DNA from: an uncultured Caryophanales bacterium | GTDB lineage: Bacteria; Bacillota_I; Bacilli_A; RF39; UBA660 | Length of the DNA stretch: 43,533 nt | Direction of reading: 5' to 3' | Assembly (NCBI GenBank): GCA_937897245.1 | Contig: CALCBO010000047.1 | Location: 1 to 43,533 of the forward strand | Part shown: piece after piece, positions 8,141-16,736 of the stretch | Layout of the letters: every line of letters begins with the position of its first letter | Position numbering within the stretch: position 1 is the stretch's first letter | Notes under the pieces: model-generated | The model's input: the letters and a program-made list of their open reading frames with translations, nothing else | Told to the model about the DNA's origin: nothing | Database searches by the model: none | Made by a program: the position numbers and the translations under genes

Positions 8141-10925
8141 TTCCTGTAGCTTGAACTCTTGAAACAACTGGTGCAAGTTTTCTACCAACTCTTTCACTGT
8201 CAAGCAAAACATCTCCATCTTCCATTGAAACATTCACGTTATTTACAATAGGAGCATCTTTAAGTAAACCATAAAGCATCTCGGATAACAGCTGAAGATT
8301 TTCTTCAGTAAACAAACCACCAAATGATTGATTTGCAAAATCACCATCTTTATAATTTGTTCCGTTTACACTCGCTTTTGAAGCCGATGAAATATCAACA
8401 GGGTTTATTGTATCCGAAACTTTAGCCACCATATCATTAAAATCCTTTACGGTATTTCTGATCATTGATGGCATAGCTTTTTTAATTCCTCGCTCAGCTC
8501 CCGGCGGAATATATTGACCAACTTCTTCTTCAAATGCTTTTGACGGTGAACTGATTCCCAATGCTCCTTTTGCAGCACCTACAATATTTGAGAAAAATCC
8601 TTTAACACTACTATAAAAATGGTCCCTAGCGTTTTGAATTCCTCTCCAAACACCATTTACAATTTCCCTGCCAACTGATGCCATTTTACTAGGTAACGAC
8701 CTAAGTCCATTTACAACAGCATTAAATAAACTTCTTGCACCATCAGCACCTTTTTGTCTCATCTGAGATACCCATTGGGACAATCTGGAAATAATGTTTG
8801 AAATTATCTGGGCCAATCTTCCTGGCAATTGACTTAAGAAATTAACAACATTAGTCAAGAAGTTTCTTCCGGCTTCCCTAGCTTTATTTGCCATATTGTT
8901 AGCCCAAGCTGATATACTTGCAAATATTGAAGAAATTATTCTTGTTATGCTTGAAAGCAGATTTCCAAAAAATGTAGTAACAGATTGAACCATTGAAGAA
9001 ACAATGGATGATACTCTTGAGGAAACTGTTGTAAATGTAACAACAATATAATTCCACACTGAAATAAAAATCTGTTTTACTCCATTCCAAACCCTTTCCC
9101 AATCACCTGTAAATATACCAATAAAAATATCCAATACACCAATAATGGTATCAAATATTGTTTGGAGTAATTGAGATAAAATTGTAAATGCATCAATAAA
9201 AATTGGTGCTATAAAATTACAAAATTCACCCCAGATAATTTTAAAGAATTCGATAAACCCAGAAATAATTGGCTTTATCTCTTCAAACCTCTGAGTTAAC
9301 TCAGTAACAAAGTTTAAGAATGATTCTTTTACTTGATTAAAGATTTCTATTACTTTATTACGGAATTCCTCATTTGTATTCCATAACGTAACAAATGCCG
9401 CTATCAAAATACCTATTACTGCAATGATAGCCAACACCGGTGCAGAAATTCCAGCAATTGCAGGTTTTAATAATACAAATCCATCCTTAACTTGGGATAT
9501 TGCTTTTGATATAGTTGAAACATTTTTGATCAACCCAGCAACGCCAGAAATAACACCACCAATTGCCATCAATAGTGGGCCAACTGCAGCCACAACCAAA
9601 GCAATTCTCATTATCATTTGTTTCTGGCTTTCATCCAAACCATTCATTCTATCAATTAGATTTTGTATGAAGTTTGCAAACTCCCTAATAGCTGGCATCA
9701 TTATGTCACCAAAACTAATTGCCAGCTCCTCAAGTCCAGACTTAATAATATCCAACTGACCTGCAAGATTGTCTTGCATCGTTTCAGCCATATCATGTGC
9801 TGCACCTTCAGAATTATCAACAGCATTTGTCAATTTATTAAAATCTTCTTCGGATGCATTAACAATTGCTAGCAATCCAGATAACCCCGTCTTACCAGCA
9901 AGAGCAGCTGCAGTTTGTGCTTTTAGTGCATCCTCAGCCGTAAATGTTCTATTTATCCAGTCTTGAACCTGCTCATTGTATTCCTCTTGAGTAATTTCCC
10001 CATTTGCAAGAGCAGCATCAAGTTTGCCAATACCGTTTTCAAAATCTTCTTGTGATATTTTTAAATCACCAAAGCCATTTCTCAAATCAACCATTATTTC
10101 ACGCAATGATTTCATTGAGCCATCTTCATTTTGAAGACTAATACCAAGATCATTCATTGCACTAGCAACTTCATCTGTAGGCTTAGCCATATTTGTTAAA
10201 ACGGTTCTCAGTGCTGTACCACCTTGGGAAGCTTTAATTCCAGCATTTGCCATTAATCCTAATGCAACACTAGTGTCTTCCATTGAGTACTTCATAGCAC
10301 CAGCCAATGGAGCAACATATTTAAAACTTTCACCAAGCATTGATACATTTGTATTTGCATTTGAACTAGCCGCAGCCATTATATCTGCAAGATGCCCAGA
10401 ATCATCAGCGGATTTTCCAAATGCTGTCAAAGCATCTGTTACAATATCCGAGGTTGTAGCCAAATCTTCCCCAGATGCTGCAGCTAAATCCATAATACCG
10501 GATATACCACCAAGCATATCATTGGTCTTCCACCCAGCCATTGCCATATAATTCATAGCATCTGCTGCATCCGAAGCACTAAATTTTGTTGTAGCACCCA
10601 TTTCCCTTGCCTTATTTCTGAGTGCATCAAAATCCTCCCCAGTTGCTCCGGATACCGCTTTAACTTGGGACATTGATTTATCAAAATCTGCTGTTGTTTT
10701 AACTGCTGCTGCACCTGCACCTAAAATTGGTGCAGTTAATCCCTTTGTAAGTGTTTTACCGGCTCCAGTTATATTACCGCCAATTGTTGACAACCCTTCC
10801 CCAAGAGTATTTTCAAGTGTTTTTGTTTTGCTTTGAGCTTCTGCATTTGCTTGATTTAAATTTGCTATGAATCCAGAAATATCTAAGTCTAAATATCCAA
10901 TAGCAGAACCTACATCAACAGCCAT
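8133..10925 (-). CDS. tape measure protein
   Basis: 930 aa, the second longest gene. It has the standard siphophage tape-measure build: a coiled start (about 20-50), a TP901-type core with repeated GATTKFSASDAADAMNYMA-like segments, hydrophobic segments near 440-520 (MAIGGVISGVAGLI, VIGILIAAFVTLW), amphipathic repeats, and a C-terminal part with GISSPSKAFEEEVG that is typical of the family. It fixes tail length and is expelled on injection. The start follows AAAAGGGG. It lies directly after the tail chaperone frames, as in other siphophages. Confidence 0.93.
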   Translation of the reverse strand: MAVDVGSAIGYLDLDISGFIANLNQANAEAQSKTKTLENTLGEGLSTIGGNITGAGKTLTKGLTAPILGAGAAAVKTTADFDKSMSQVKAVSGATGEDFDALRNKAREMGATTKFSASDAADAMNYMAMAGWKTNDMLGGISGIMDLAAASGEDLATTSDIVTDALTAFGKSADDSGHLADIMAAASSNANTNVSMLGESFKYVAPLAGAMKYSMEDTSVALGLMANAGIKASQGGTALRTVLTNMAKPTDEVASAMNDLGISLQNEDGSMKSLREIMVDLRNGFGDLKISQEDFENGIGKLDAALANGEITQEEYNEQVQDWINRTFTAEDALKAQTAAALAGKTGLSGLLAIVNASEEDFNKLTNAVDNSEGAAHDMAETMQDNLAGQLDIIKSGLEELAISFGDIMMPAIREFANFIQNLIDRMNGLDESQKQMIMRIALVVAAVGPLLMAIGGVISGVAGLIKNVSTISKAISQVKDGFVLLKPAIAGISAPVLAIIAVIGILIAAFVTLWNTNEEFRNKVIEIFNQVKESFLNFVTELTQRFEEIKPIISGFIEFFKIIWGEFCNFIAPIFIDAFTILSQLLQTIFDTIIGVLDIFIGIFTGDWERVWNGVKQIFISVWNYIVVTFTTVSSRVSSIVSSMVQSVTTFFGNLLSSITRIISSIFASISAWANNMANKAREAGRNFLTNVVNFLSQLPGRLAQIISNIISRLSQWVSQMRQKGADGARSLFNAVVNGLRSLPSKMASVGREIVNGVWRGIQNARDHFYSSVKGFFSNIVGAAKGALGISSPSKAFEEEVGQYIPPGAERGIKKAMPSMIRNTVKDFNDMVAKVSDTINPVDISSASKASVNGTNYKDGDFANQSFGGLFTEENLQLLSEMLYGLLKDAPIVNNVNVSMEDGDVLLDSERVGRKLAPVVSRVQATGNA

Positions 10926-10929
10926 CTAA

Positions 10930-11151
10930 TCACCCCTTTTCTTTTACTCCATTTATCACCCCCAATGCCTTGTACATTTCACTAGCACTCTTAAAATGCT
11001 TATTTTTTACATTTTCCTTTATAAATTGAGGTTCTTCCCCGTCTTTCATTTTCATTCTAATATATGCACAAGCTTCATCAAAGCAGTATGCATCATATTC
11101 ATCTTGTAAATTCAGCAATGTACTCGGACGGCAATTATATAAATTAGCCAT
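10930..11151 (-). CDS. tail assembly chaperone, downstream (T) part, likely made by frameshift
   Basis: 73 aa from the internal ATG. The sequence (CRPSTLLNLQDEYDAYCFDEACAYI) is typical of the T portion of Firmicutes gpG/gpGT tail chaperones. The frame is open upstream of the ATG to 11193 and overlaps the end of the G gene. The ATG itself lacks a ribosome site and lies inside a strong hairpin (11119-11161). Expression as a fusion to the G protein by a +1 shift near 11183-11191 is therefore more likely than independent initiation. The G-T product binds the tape measure during tail assembly. Confidence 0.8.
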   Translation of the reverse strand: MANLYNCRPSTLLNLQDEYDAYCFDEACAYIRMKMKDGEEPQFIKENVKNKHFKSASEMYKALGVINGVKEKG

Positions 11152-11161
11152 TCCGAGTACA
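11119..11161 (-). promoter_or_regulatory. stem-loop downstream of the tail chaperone recoding site
   Basis: TGTACTCGGA and its complement (11119-11128 with 11152-11161) form a perfect 10-bp stem. It is extended by a bulge and four more pairs around a short AU-rich loop. It begins 18 bases after the G stop codon and buries the internal ATG at 11151. It may stimulate frameshifting and suppress separate initiation. Confidence 0.65.
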
Positions 11162-11179
11162 TTTAAAATCTGTTCACTC

Positions 11180-11743
11180 TTAACGAAAATTGTCTAATGC
11201 TTCAATACCTCTCTGGGCATAATTGAAGATAGCAATTAACTGGTTATCAGATAACTCAATCCCCGAGTTCTTAATATCACTCAATGTAGGCTCCACCAAT
11301 GCCGCTTCTGCGATGGCTTCACATACATCATAGGTATCAGATAATAAGCTATCAGTATTGGCATTTTTGTCACCTCCTCCATTAAAGAGAGTTGTTGCCG
11401 TAGAAAGCAACCTGTTAGGAATCTTTCCACTCTTTGCCATGATCAAAAGACTAGGACGTCTCATCCTTGCAATAAATGGCTGACCCTCTGCAAAATCCGG
11501 AAGCCTTACAATTTGACCCTTAGAATATCTTTGGAGATCATAAATTGAAGTAACCTTGTTTTCATCAACATTATTTTTAACTTCCCCTTCAAGAAGTGGG
11601 GATGTTGGAATTTCAGAAAGTTTTCTTGAAATCTTAGTGGGGTCAATTTTGTTATCTGCATTCTTAGGGTTAGCCATAACCTTTTCAATCTGTTCAATCT
11701 GTTCTTCAGAAAAACCAGCTTTAACAAAATCTTCTCTAGTCAT
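11180..11743 (-). CDS. tail assembly chaperone, upstream (G) part
   Basis: 187 aa. It lies between the major tail protein and the tape measure, the fixed place of gpG-type chaperones, and is followed by the T frame. The N-terminal 50 residues are helical and charged. The middle part contains LPDFAEGQPFIARMRRPSLL, as in Firmicutes tail chaperones. The frame ends GAC-AAT-TTT-CGT-TAA; a P-site shift from TTT to TTC enters the T frame as GTT-AAG. The start has AGAGG upstream. It is expected to coat the tape measure before tube assembly and to be absent from virions. Confidence 0.82.
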   Translation of the reverse strand: MTREDFVKAGFSEEQIEQIEKVMANPKNADNKIDPTKISRKLSEIPTSPLLEGEVKNNVDENKVTSIYDLQRYSKGQIVRLPDFAEGQPFIARMRRPSLLIMAKSGKIPNRLLSTATTLFNGGGDKNANTDSLLSDTYDVCEAIAEAALVEPTLSDIKNSGIELSDNQLIAIFNYAQRGIEALDNFR

Positions 11744-11777
11744 TTTACTTTACCTCTTTTTATTTTTATATTTTATA

Positions 11778-12359
11778 TTATGTAGGGTCTGTAAGGGTAG
11801 GAAGGGAGTCAACATAAGTAATACTATAAGGAGCAACTCCATTATCCGGCATCGAATTAATTGTATATTCAGGGGCTCTAAATTCACCATCAACAGCACC
11901 AAATGCAACAGGAACTCCCTTGCATGTAGGATAGCTAATTTTCTCATAATTAACAATCTGACCAGCAGCATTGTACTGTGCAGAATAAGCATTAAGAGTA
12001 AAGGTTGAACCTTTATCATCACTACCAACAGCAGGCGGAGTGTAACTCACAACTTTATTTGAATCTTCCCCAGTGCCATAAACAATAGTGCCACCCTGAA
12101 GAATCTTAACAAGTTCCGGATTGAAAACATTATCAGTAAGAGTAATCTGGTGACCTGTAATTGTTACATTCTCCGGCTTCTGTGCTTTGAGCTTCCCTTT
12201 GATAATAAGTTTAACAGCATCCTGAGTTTCTGTTTGCGGTTCAACCTCAATACTGTTAGCAGTAGTAAAACCAATCTCATCTGTTTCCCCTTCAACTTGG
12301 ATTGTAACCATCTCACAATCAATTGTAGGGATTTCATTTTTAGACTTTTTAACAGCCAT
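11778..12359 (-). CDS. major tail (tube) protein
   Basis: 193 aa. It is beta-rich, with alternating Thr/Val strands and no membrane segment. It lies directly after the tail-completion genes and before the chaperones, the constant position of the tube protein. It opens MAVKKSKNEIPTIDCEMVTI and contains the DEIGFTTANSIEVEP strand typical of this type. GGAGG sits 10 bases before the ATG, a strong site fitting an abundant product. Identification rests on synteny plus size and composition; there is no sheath gene nearby, so the tail is non-contractile. Confidence 0.85.
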   Translation of the reverse strand: MAVKKSKNEIPTIDCEMVTIQVEGETDEIGFTTANSIEVEPQTETQDAVKLIIKGKLKAQKPENVTITGHQITLTDNVFNPELVKILQGGTIVYGTGEDSNKVVSYTPPAVGSDDKGSTFTLNAYSAQYNAAGQIVNYEKISYPTCKGVPVAFGAVDGEFRAPEYTINSMPDNGVAPYSITYVDSLPTLTDPT

Positions 12360-12376
12360 TTAAAACACCTCCAAAG

Positions 12377-12754
12377 TTAAATCTTTTTGTGGTTCTTGTA
12401 TCCTATACTGATCATATGTGCTTTATATGTATCATCATAATAGCTTGGTGTCTGTTGTCCATTTGGTTTAATCATTGGCTCAAGTTCTTTCATTGCAGAT
12501 TTCACTTGAGAAACAAACACCTCCAAATAACTATAATTGTTTTTCGGAACATAACACATTATGGCATATAGATCAACATTTGTACTAAATGAATCATGCC
12601 TTGATGAACCATCATTTTTTACAACAACATAAGGGGAAGAACATTCCCCAACTTTAATTCCTGGGGAGTAAACCTCGAATCCTTTGTTTTTTAAGTGTAA
12701 AAAAATATCTTGCCATCTTGATTGTTTATATACAAATTCACTTGTATCAATCAT
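12377..12754 (-). CDS. tail terminator/completion protein
   Basis: 125 aa. Gene order (connector, stopper, HK97-gp10-like, this gene, tube protein) places it as the tail terminator that caps the tube and joins head to tail. It shows the mixed alpha/beta pattern of such proteins, with a helical start (WQDIFLHLKNKGF), then a strand pair (YVVVKND, DLYAIMCYV) and a helix (YLEVFVSQVKSAMKEL). The ATG overlaps the stop of the previous gene by four bases. The specific family was not recognised from sequence alone. Confidence 0.7.
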   Translation of the reverse strand: MIDTSEFVYKQSRWQDIFLHLKNKGFEVYSPGIKVGECSSPYVVVKNDGSSRHDSFSTNVDLYAIMCYVPKNNYSYLEVFVSQVKSAMKELEPMIKPNGQQTPSYYDDTYKAHMISIGYKNHKKI

Positions 12755-13119
12755 AACAAACTACCTATTCTATCCATTAGACCTTGAAATCTCTTAACAA
12801 CCTCAGGACCTTCCTGATTTATTGTTGGAGCTATGATTGCATAATTTTTTTCATGGGCCAATTCCAACCAAATACCATAATCAACACCATGAGAAAGAGT
12901 TATTCTTATTTTATCTTTTGATGGCTGGGAAACAGATGCTCTTAAGGTTGCCTTAGCCATTCCAGTTCTATCAGTCCAAGGTCTATTGATTTTCATTTTA
13001 CTTTCTAACCTTGATGCCTCTGTATTTGCTAACATCAAAACAGCTGCACCAATTTTTGTGTTTAAATCATACAAATTTCTATTCAAAGTACTTTTGGAGT
13101 AGTCAATCTTTATTGCCAT
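12751..13119 (-). CDS. HK97 gp10-like head-tail connector protein
   Basis: 122 aa. The helical segment AAVLMLANTEASRLESKMK, then NRPWTDRTGMAKATLRASV and ITLSHGVDYGIWLELAHEKNYAIIAP, are hallmarks of the HK97 gp10/neck family, which helps join tail to head. The ATG at 13119 is preferred (AGAGG 9 bases upstream); it lies within the end of the upstream gene, which stops at 13103. It is followed by the tail terminator with a 4-base overlap, so the neck genes form one coupled set. Confidence 0.88.
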   Translation of the reverse strand: MAIKIDYSKSTLNRNLYDLNTKIGAAVLMLANTEASRLESKMKINRPWTDRTGMAKATLRASVSQPSKDKIRITLSHGVDYGIWLELAHEKNYAIIAPTINQEGPEVVKRFQGLMDRIGSLL

Positions 13120-13486
13120 TGTCAAATACCTCTAAAGAAACATCCCCAATTATACCCCATTCCTGAATATTTACAATACCGGTTATTTTAAATACTTTTG
13201 AATTTATTTCAACAAAATCACCAACAGAAAAACCTATATCATCAAAATCATCATAAATACAAAGAAGCATTGGTATTTTCTTTGTTCTTACCTGAGTTGT
13301 GTCTCCAGTTGTTATCTGGATGTTACTATTTTCTTCGTGGTATAAAGCATTTATACTCCCAACATATTGAGTATCAGAAATTGGTTCACCAAATTCATTC
13401 ACACCTTTTCTAAGTATATTGTAATTGCATCCACTTCTTCTTATTTCCCTTTTTATTTTATATGCTTCAAATTTTTTATTGATCAT
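13103..13486 (-). CDS. head closure (stopper) protein
   Basis: 127 aa. It has a beta-barrel-like pattern with VGDFVEINSKVFKITGIVNIQEWG near the C-terminus. This resembles head-closure proteins of SPP1/HK97-type phages, in which such a segment forms the ring. It sits between the adaptor-like gene and the gp10-like gene, the expected place. AAGGG lies 8 bases before the ATG. The role is to seal the portal channel after packaging. Assignment is by synteny with moderate sequence support. Confidence 0.75.
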   Translation of the reverse strand: MINKKFEAYKIKREIRRSGCNYNILRKGVNEFGEPISDTQYVGSINALYHEENSNIQITTGDTTQVRTKKIPMLLCIYDDFDDIGFSVGDFVEINSKVFKITGIVNIQEWGIIGDVSLEVFDNGNKD

Positions 13487-13488
13487 AT

Positions 13489-13743
13489 TTAAACACCCTT
13501 GAGGATTCCAGAATTAAAACTCTTATACCTCGAAGCAAGTCTTTTAAAATACCCCGAAGTGTCACTGGTGTTTAATCCACTAACAGAAATTGTTGAATCT
13601 TCTGATTTGATTATTAACATCTCGTAAATTGTAGCATCAACATCCCCATTATTTTTATTCAAGTAATATTGAAAGTCTTCTTCTTCAAAATATGGGGATT
13701 GTTCTTCTCTTATTTCTTTTTTTATTCTTTCAATATCTGTCAT
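13489..13743 (-). CDS. head-tail adaptor-like protein
   Basis: 84 aa, helical. ERIKKEIREEQSPYFEEEDFQYYLNKNNGDVDATIYEML resembles the four-helix connector proteins that dock on the portal (gp6/gp15-like adaptors), with a C-terminal SGYFKRLASRYKSF. It is short for the family but in the right position: directly before the stopper gene, two bases apart. GGGG lies 8 bases before the ATG. Confidence 0.7.
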   Translation of the reverse strand: MTDIERIKKEIREEQSPYFEEEDFQYYLNKNNGDVDATIYEMLIIKSEDSTISVSGLNTSDTSGYFKRLASRYKSFNSGILKGV

Positions 13744-13746
13744 AAA

Positions 13747-14067
13747 TTAAGCCCCAATAAATTGCTTGATGATTTCCTTGGCTTCATTGACGTTTTTAGT
13801 GCCACTAATGTCAATTCCATTTGCCTTTGCAAATTCCTTGACTTCTGCCTTAGTCCACTGACTTACAGGCTTTTCATTTTCAACCTCTTCAAGTTCATCA
13901 TCAAATTCATCTGCAGCATCAACTACCGGAATTTCAGTTTCATCAAGAATAATTTTAGATTTATCACTTTTATCATCAACCTTTTTAAATCCTTGATGAA
14001 CAAAAATCCCTTCAAATGCTCCTTCAGTTACTTCAAAGGTATCTCTTCCATTTGTGATTTTAACCAT
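13747..14067 (-). CDS. small head-region protein with C-terminal SAP/HeH-like motif
   Basis: 106 aa. An N-terminal domain (MVKITNGRDTFEVTEGAFEGIFVHQGFK) is followed by an acidic linker (about 40-70). The C-terminal helix-extended-helix-like segment (WTKAEVKEFAKANGIDISGTKNV) resembles the SAP/HeH folds common in phage head genes and often linked to nucleic acid contact. The ATG at 14067 is chosen for its AAAGGA site. A longer frame to 14151 would run through the loop of the large hairpin at 14092-14181 and is rejected. The exact role is unknown; it sits between capsid and adaptor genes. Confidence 0.75.
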   Translation of the reverse strand: MVKITNGRDTFEVTEGAFEGIFVHQGFKKVDDKSDKSKIILDETEIPVVDAADEFDDELEEVENEKPVSQWTKAEVKEFAKANGIDISGTKNVNEAKEIIKQFIGA

Positions 14068-14091
14068 TTCCAAATTCCTTTCTTTTGATAA

Positions 14092-14181
14092 AAATAGCCA
14101 AATATTTGAGAAATAAAACAGCAGTAACAAAACAACTTTGGCAAACATCATGGCGGAGCACTCTCAAATATTTGGCTATTT
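14092..14181 (-). terminator. long hairpin with 20-bp perfect arms after the capsid gene
   Basis: Bases 14092-14111 are perfectly complementary to 14162-14181, with a 50-base loop. On the minus strand the second arm ends in CTATTTTTATC, a U-rich tract, so it can act as a terminator or attenuator between the capsid gene (stop at 14210) and the connector genes. The large loop is unusual for a plain terminator. Partial readthrough would make capsid more abundant than connectors. Confidence 0.7.
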
Positions 14182-14209
14182 AATTTTATTATTATTTTTT
14201 TAATCCAAA

Positions 14210-15250
14210 TTAAGCAGTTACGGTACTGATAATATAAACCTGATCGGCCATCTCGAAACTAGGAAGACAGATCATTGTTACCTTAGTTTCAACATTAACA
14301 GGGTCAGCCTTTTTAATTGTCGTAACAGCAACACCAGTGTCAGTGATAGACACATTTGCAACACCAGAAGAAATAAGATCGGATTCTTCCGGAGTAGTTC
14401 CAAACCATGTCTTCCCAAGGTCCCCATCAGGGAACATTACAAAGGTATTATCAGGCATGAAAGCAAGGGTGTTTCCGGATTCATCCTTATACCGCTTATC
14501 ATTAACAACAACCTCAATCTCCAGCTCATCCATGATATACTGTCTAAGTCTCTGGTCACTGATAGAACCAACTCCATTAGACAGAACAAAAATCTGCCTC
14601 TGAATATTGACATTGTTACGAATATGACGCCATACCTTTGAATTACACATTGCACGGGTGATAATAGCGCCGGTATCATCCTGAATCTTTTCCTTAGCAA
14701 CCCTAATATCTTCAATCGGGTCAGAATTTGTGTGATCACTCCAAGCAGTAGTAACATTGCTCTTATGTGCTGCAGGAATTCCATAATTGAAAGTAAATGC
14801 CTGTCCGTTTGATGCCATGGAAACAATGCCAGTAGTCAGGGCCATCATTCTCATTCTTTCCCTAGATGCCCTTGCACCTCTAAGAAGATTTGTTTCATCA
14901 TCAAAAACACGATTCATAACAGAATCAATGTATGCTTGATTTCCTGTTTCAAGAACCATATTAAGTTCCTGCCTTAGTTCTTCATCAATGTAAGTTGATT
15001 CTTTGAAGAAAGGCATTTCAGCAGAAAGCTTTTCGAAGCCAATCCTAGGGCGAGGGATTGCATGAACATCAAAAGCGCTTGTTTTCAGAACAATAGGAAG
15101 ACCTCTTGCTCCCTTAAGCCACTTAAGAGAAAGTCCCTGCTTTTTATCATCTGGAAAAAGTTCCTCACAGGGATAGGGAGCTTCATCCTGAATAAGAGTT
15201 TCCCAATATGCTACAAGATTCTGACTAGTCATAAGATCAAAAATAGTCAT
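14210..15250 (-). CDS. major capsid protein, lambda gpE-like (Phage_cap_E type)
   Basis: 346 aa. The overall build of the gpE family (HK97 fold) is visible: an N-terminal arm (MTIFDLMTSQNLVAYWETL), then PYPCEELFPDDKKQGLSLKW, a long helical spine, a central domain with TGIVSMASNGQAFTFNYGIP, and a C-terminal segment with GDLGKTWFGTTPEESDL. It follows scaffold and decoration genes, as in other phages with this capsid type. GGAGG precedes the ATG. The downstream hairpin at 14092-14181 probably sets its high expression relative to the following genes. Confidence 0.93.
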   Translation of the reverse strand: MTIFDLMTSQNLVAYWETLIQDEAPYPCEELFPDDKKQGLSLKWLKGARGLPIVLKTSAFDVHAIPRPRIGFEKLSAEMPFFKESTYIDEELRQELNMVLETGNQAYIDSVMNRVFDDETNLLRGARASRERMRMMALTTGIVSMASNGQAFTFNYGIPAAHKSNVTTAWSDHTNSDPIEDIRVAKEKIQDDTGAIITRAMCNSKVWRHIRNNVNIQRQIFVLSNGVGSISDQRLRQYIMDELEIEVVVNDKRYKDESGNTLAFMPDNTFVMFPDGDLGKTWFGTTPEESDLISSGVANVSITDTGVAVTTIKKADPVNVETKVTMICLPSFEMADQVYIISTVTA

Positions 15251-15277
15251 ATATTAATACCTCCAAACAAATTTAAA

Positions 15278-15991
15278 TTAAGCGTAAATAAACGAAACAG
15301 CACCAATGGTGTTAATTCCAACAACAACTTTAGCTTGTGTTTCAGCATCAAGCCGATTCATATTCACAACACCAAAATAGAGAGCGGTTCCGTTAGCATC
15401 TCCATTTGTTACATCAACATCATGGAGCAGAACGGCATTTGCTGTTGTTCCTGCATCTGCAGTGGCTGTTTTAGTAACACTACCAATTGCACCAGTAGAA
15501 GATGTCTTTGTAATTGTAGGACCAGTTGTATCGGAAGCATCCACTGTTTTCTGAACAAAACCAAGTTTATCAGTTGCCCCAGATACAGCAGCAACATCAT
15601 ACTTTTCAGTCTCAACCATTTTAAGAAGGGAAGTAATCTGTGCAGCAGCATTTGCACCAGAAAACTGTTTATCAGCTACACTCTCTGTAGCCTTCTTTGT
15701 ATACGTTACTCCTTCAATTGTGATGGATTCATCATTTGCAAATGCAGTTGTAATCTGGACTGTAAACGCACCAAGTGTAGGGCCAACCGGAGCACCCGCT
15801 GCATTCTGTCTATTTGAAAAATCTACAACAATTGGAGTACCTGCCTTGGCAATTTTCTTACCATTAGCATCTGCATTAGCTACAACTGCATCATCAACAA
15901 TACATCCAACAGAAGCCTGCAGATCAACATTTGCAAGAATCTGAGTGGGAGCACCATAAGATGCTGTTTTAATACCACTTCTATTAAGCAT
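15278..15991 (-). CDS. head decoration/fiber-like protein with inserted domain
   Basis: 237 aa. The outer parts (ILANVDLQASVGCIVDDAVVANADGKKIAK-type start and a C-terminal LLHDVDVTNGDANGTALYFGVVNMNRL) match decoration proteins encoded beside gpE-type capsids. In between, about residues 80-190, is a separate Ala/Thr-rich module (ITIEGVTYTKKATES) of the kind found in other phage surface proteins. It probably binds the outside of the capsid. The start at 15991 follows AGGAGG; a longer frame to 16036 is not supported. Confidence 0.75.
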   Translation of the reverse strand: MLNRSGIKTASYGAPTQILANVDLQASVGCIVDDAVVANADANGKKIAKAGTPIVVDFSNRQNAAGAPVGPTLGAFTVQITTAFANDESITIEGVTYTKKATESVADKQFSGANAAAQITSLLKMVETEKYDVAAVSGATDKLGFVQKTVDASDTTGPTITKTSSTGAIGSVTKTATADAGTTANAVLLHDVDVTNGDANGTALYFGVVNMNRLDAETQAKVVVGINTIGAVSFIYA

Positions 15992-16020
15992 AAATAAATT
16001 CCTCCTAAAAATCAAAACAA

Positions 16021-16689
16021 TTATTTCTTTCCCCAATAACTACTTTTGGCACCGGACTTTCTTTTTGCAGCCAATCTAGCACCAAGACTCTGTTCTTCAG
16101 AATCCCGTTTAGAACCATTTCCGCCTTTTGTTTTTACAGAACTCCCAGTACCCCTCTTGCCTGTTGAATTTTTATCATCATCTTTTTCAAACCAAACAGG
16201 ATATTTTGATTTAAGTTCACCAAGAGCTGTTTTTGCATCTGTTTCCTCTGTTTCAATTTTGGAAATCACAAGAGTAACAGCATCCTCAACAAACTGCTTT
16301 TTAATTCCAAGCATCATTGCTTCAGCTTTTGCTTCTGCAATAATAACCTTTCTATTTGCTTCTTCCAGTTCCTTATTAGAATTCTGTTCCGCTTCTGCGG
16401 CTTTCTGCTCATCCGTTTTCTGGGACTCAATAAATGATTTAATCATTGCAAGTGTTTTCTTATCCCCAGGCTTAATACCAAGTTCATTATAAACGGAATT
16501 TCTACCTTGGTTTTTTTCCTTGGTCATCATTCTGTTAACCTGAGCCTGAGTAAATGTCTTTTCTTCCTTTGAAGAATCATTTCCCTCATCACCTGAATCA
16601 TTATTGCCCGAATCATTATTTTCTGCCTCATCAACAGATTCATCTTTAACTTCTTCTTCCAGTTCCTGATTTTTCTTTTCTTCTGCCAT
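16021..16689 (-). CDS. capsid scaffolding protein (DUF4355-type)
   Basis: 222 aa. The N-terminus is strongly acidic with Asn/Ser/Gly-Asp runs (about 15-45). A conserved FTQAQVNRMMTKEKNQGR segment and a long helical coiled region follow, and the tail is basic (RDSEEQSLGARLAAKRKSG). This is the standard scaffold type encoded before decoration and capsid genes in Firmicutes siphophages. It directs prohead assembly and is removed later. The ATG at 16689 uses GGAGG 8 bases upstream; the in-frame ATG at 16704 overlaps that site. Confidence 0.88.
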   Translation of the reverse strand: MAEEKKNQELEEEVKDESVDEAENNDSGNNDSGDEGNDSSKEEKTFTQAQVNRMMTKEKNQGRNSVYNELGIKPGDKKTLAMIKSFIESQKTDEQKAAEAEQNSNKELEEANRKVIIAEAKAEAMMLGIKKQFVEDAVTLVISKIETEETDAKTALGELKSKYPVWFEKDDDKNSTGKRGTGSSVKTKGGNGSKRDSEEQSLGARLAAKRKSGAKSSYWGKK

Positions 16690-16736
16690 TTTAATTTCCT
16701 CCATTTAAAACTATCCACATTTCTAGGTGGTCAAAA

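Noticed and set aside
13747..14151. Longer hydrophobic N-terminus for the 106-aa head protein
   Set aside because: The extension reads through the loop and arm of the 20-bp hairpin and has no good ribosome site; the ATG at 14067 has AAAGGA at proper spacing.
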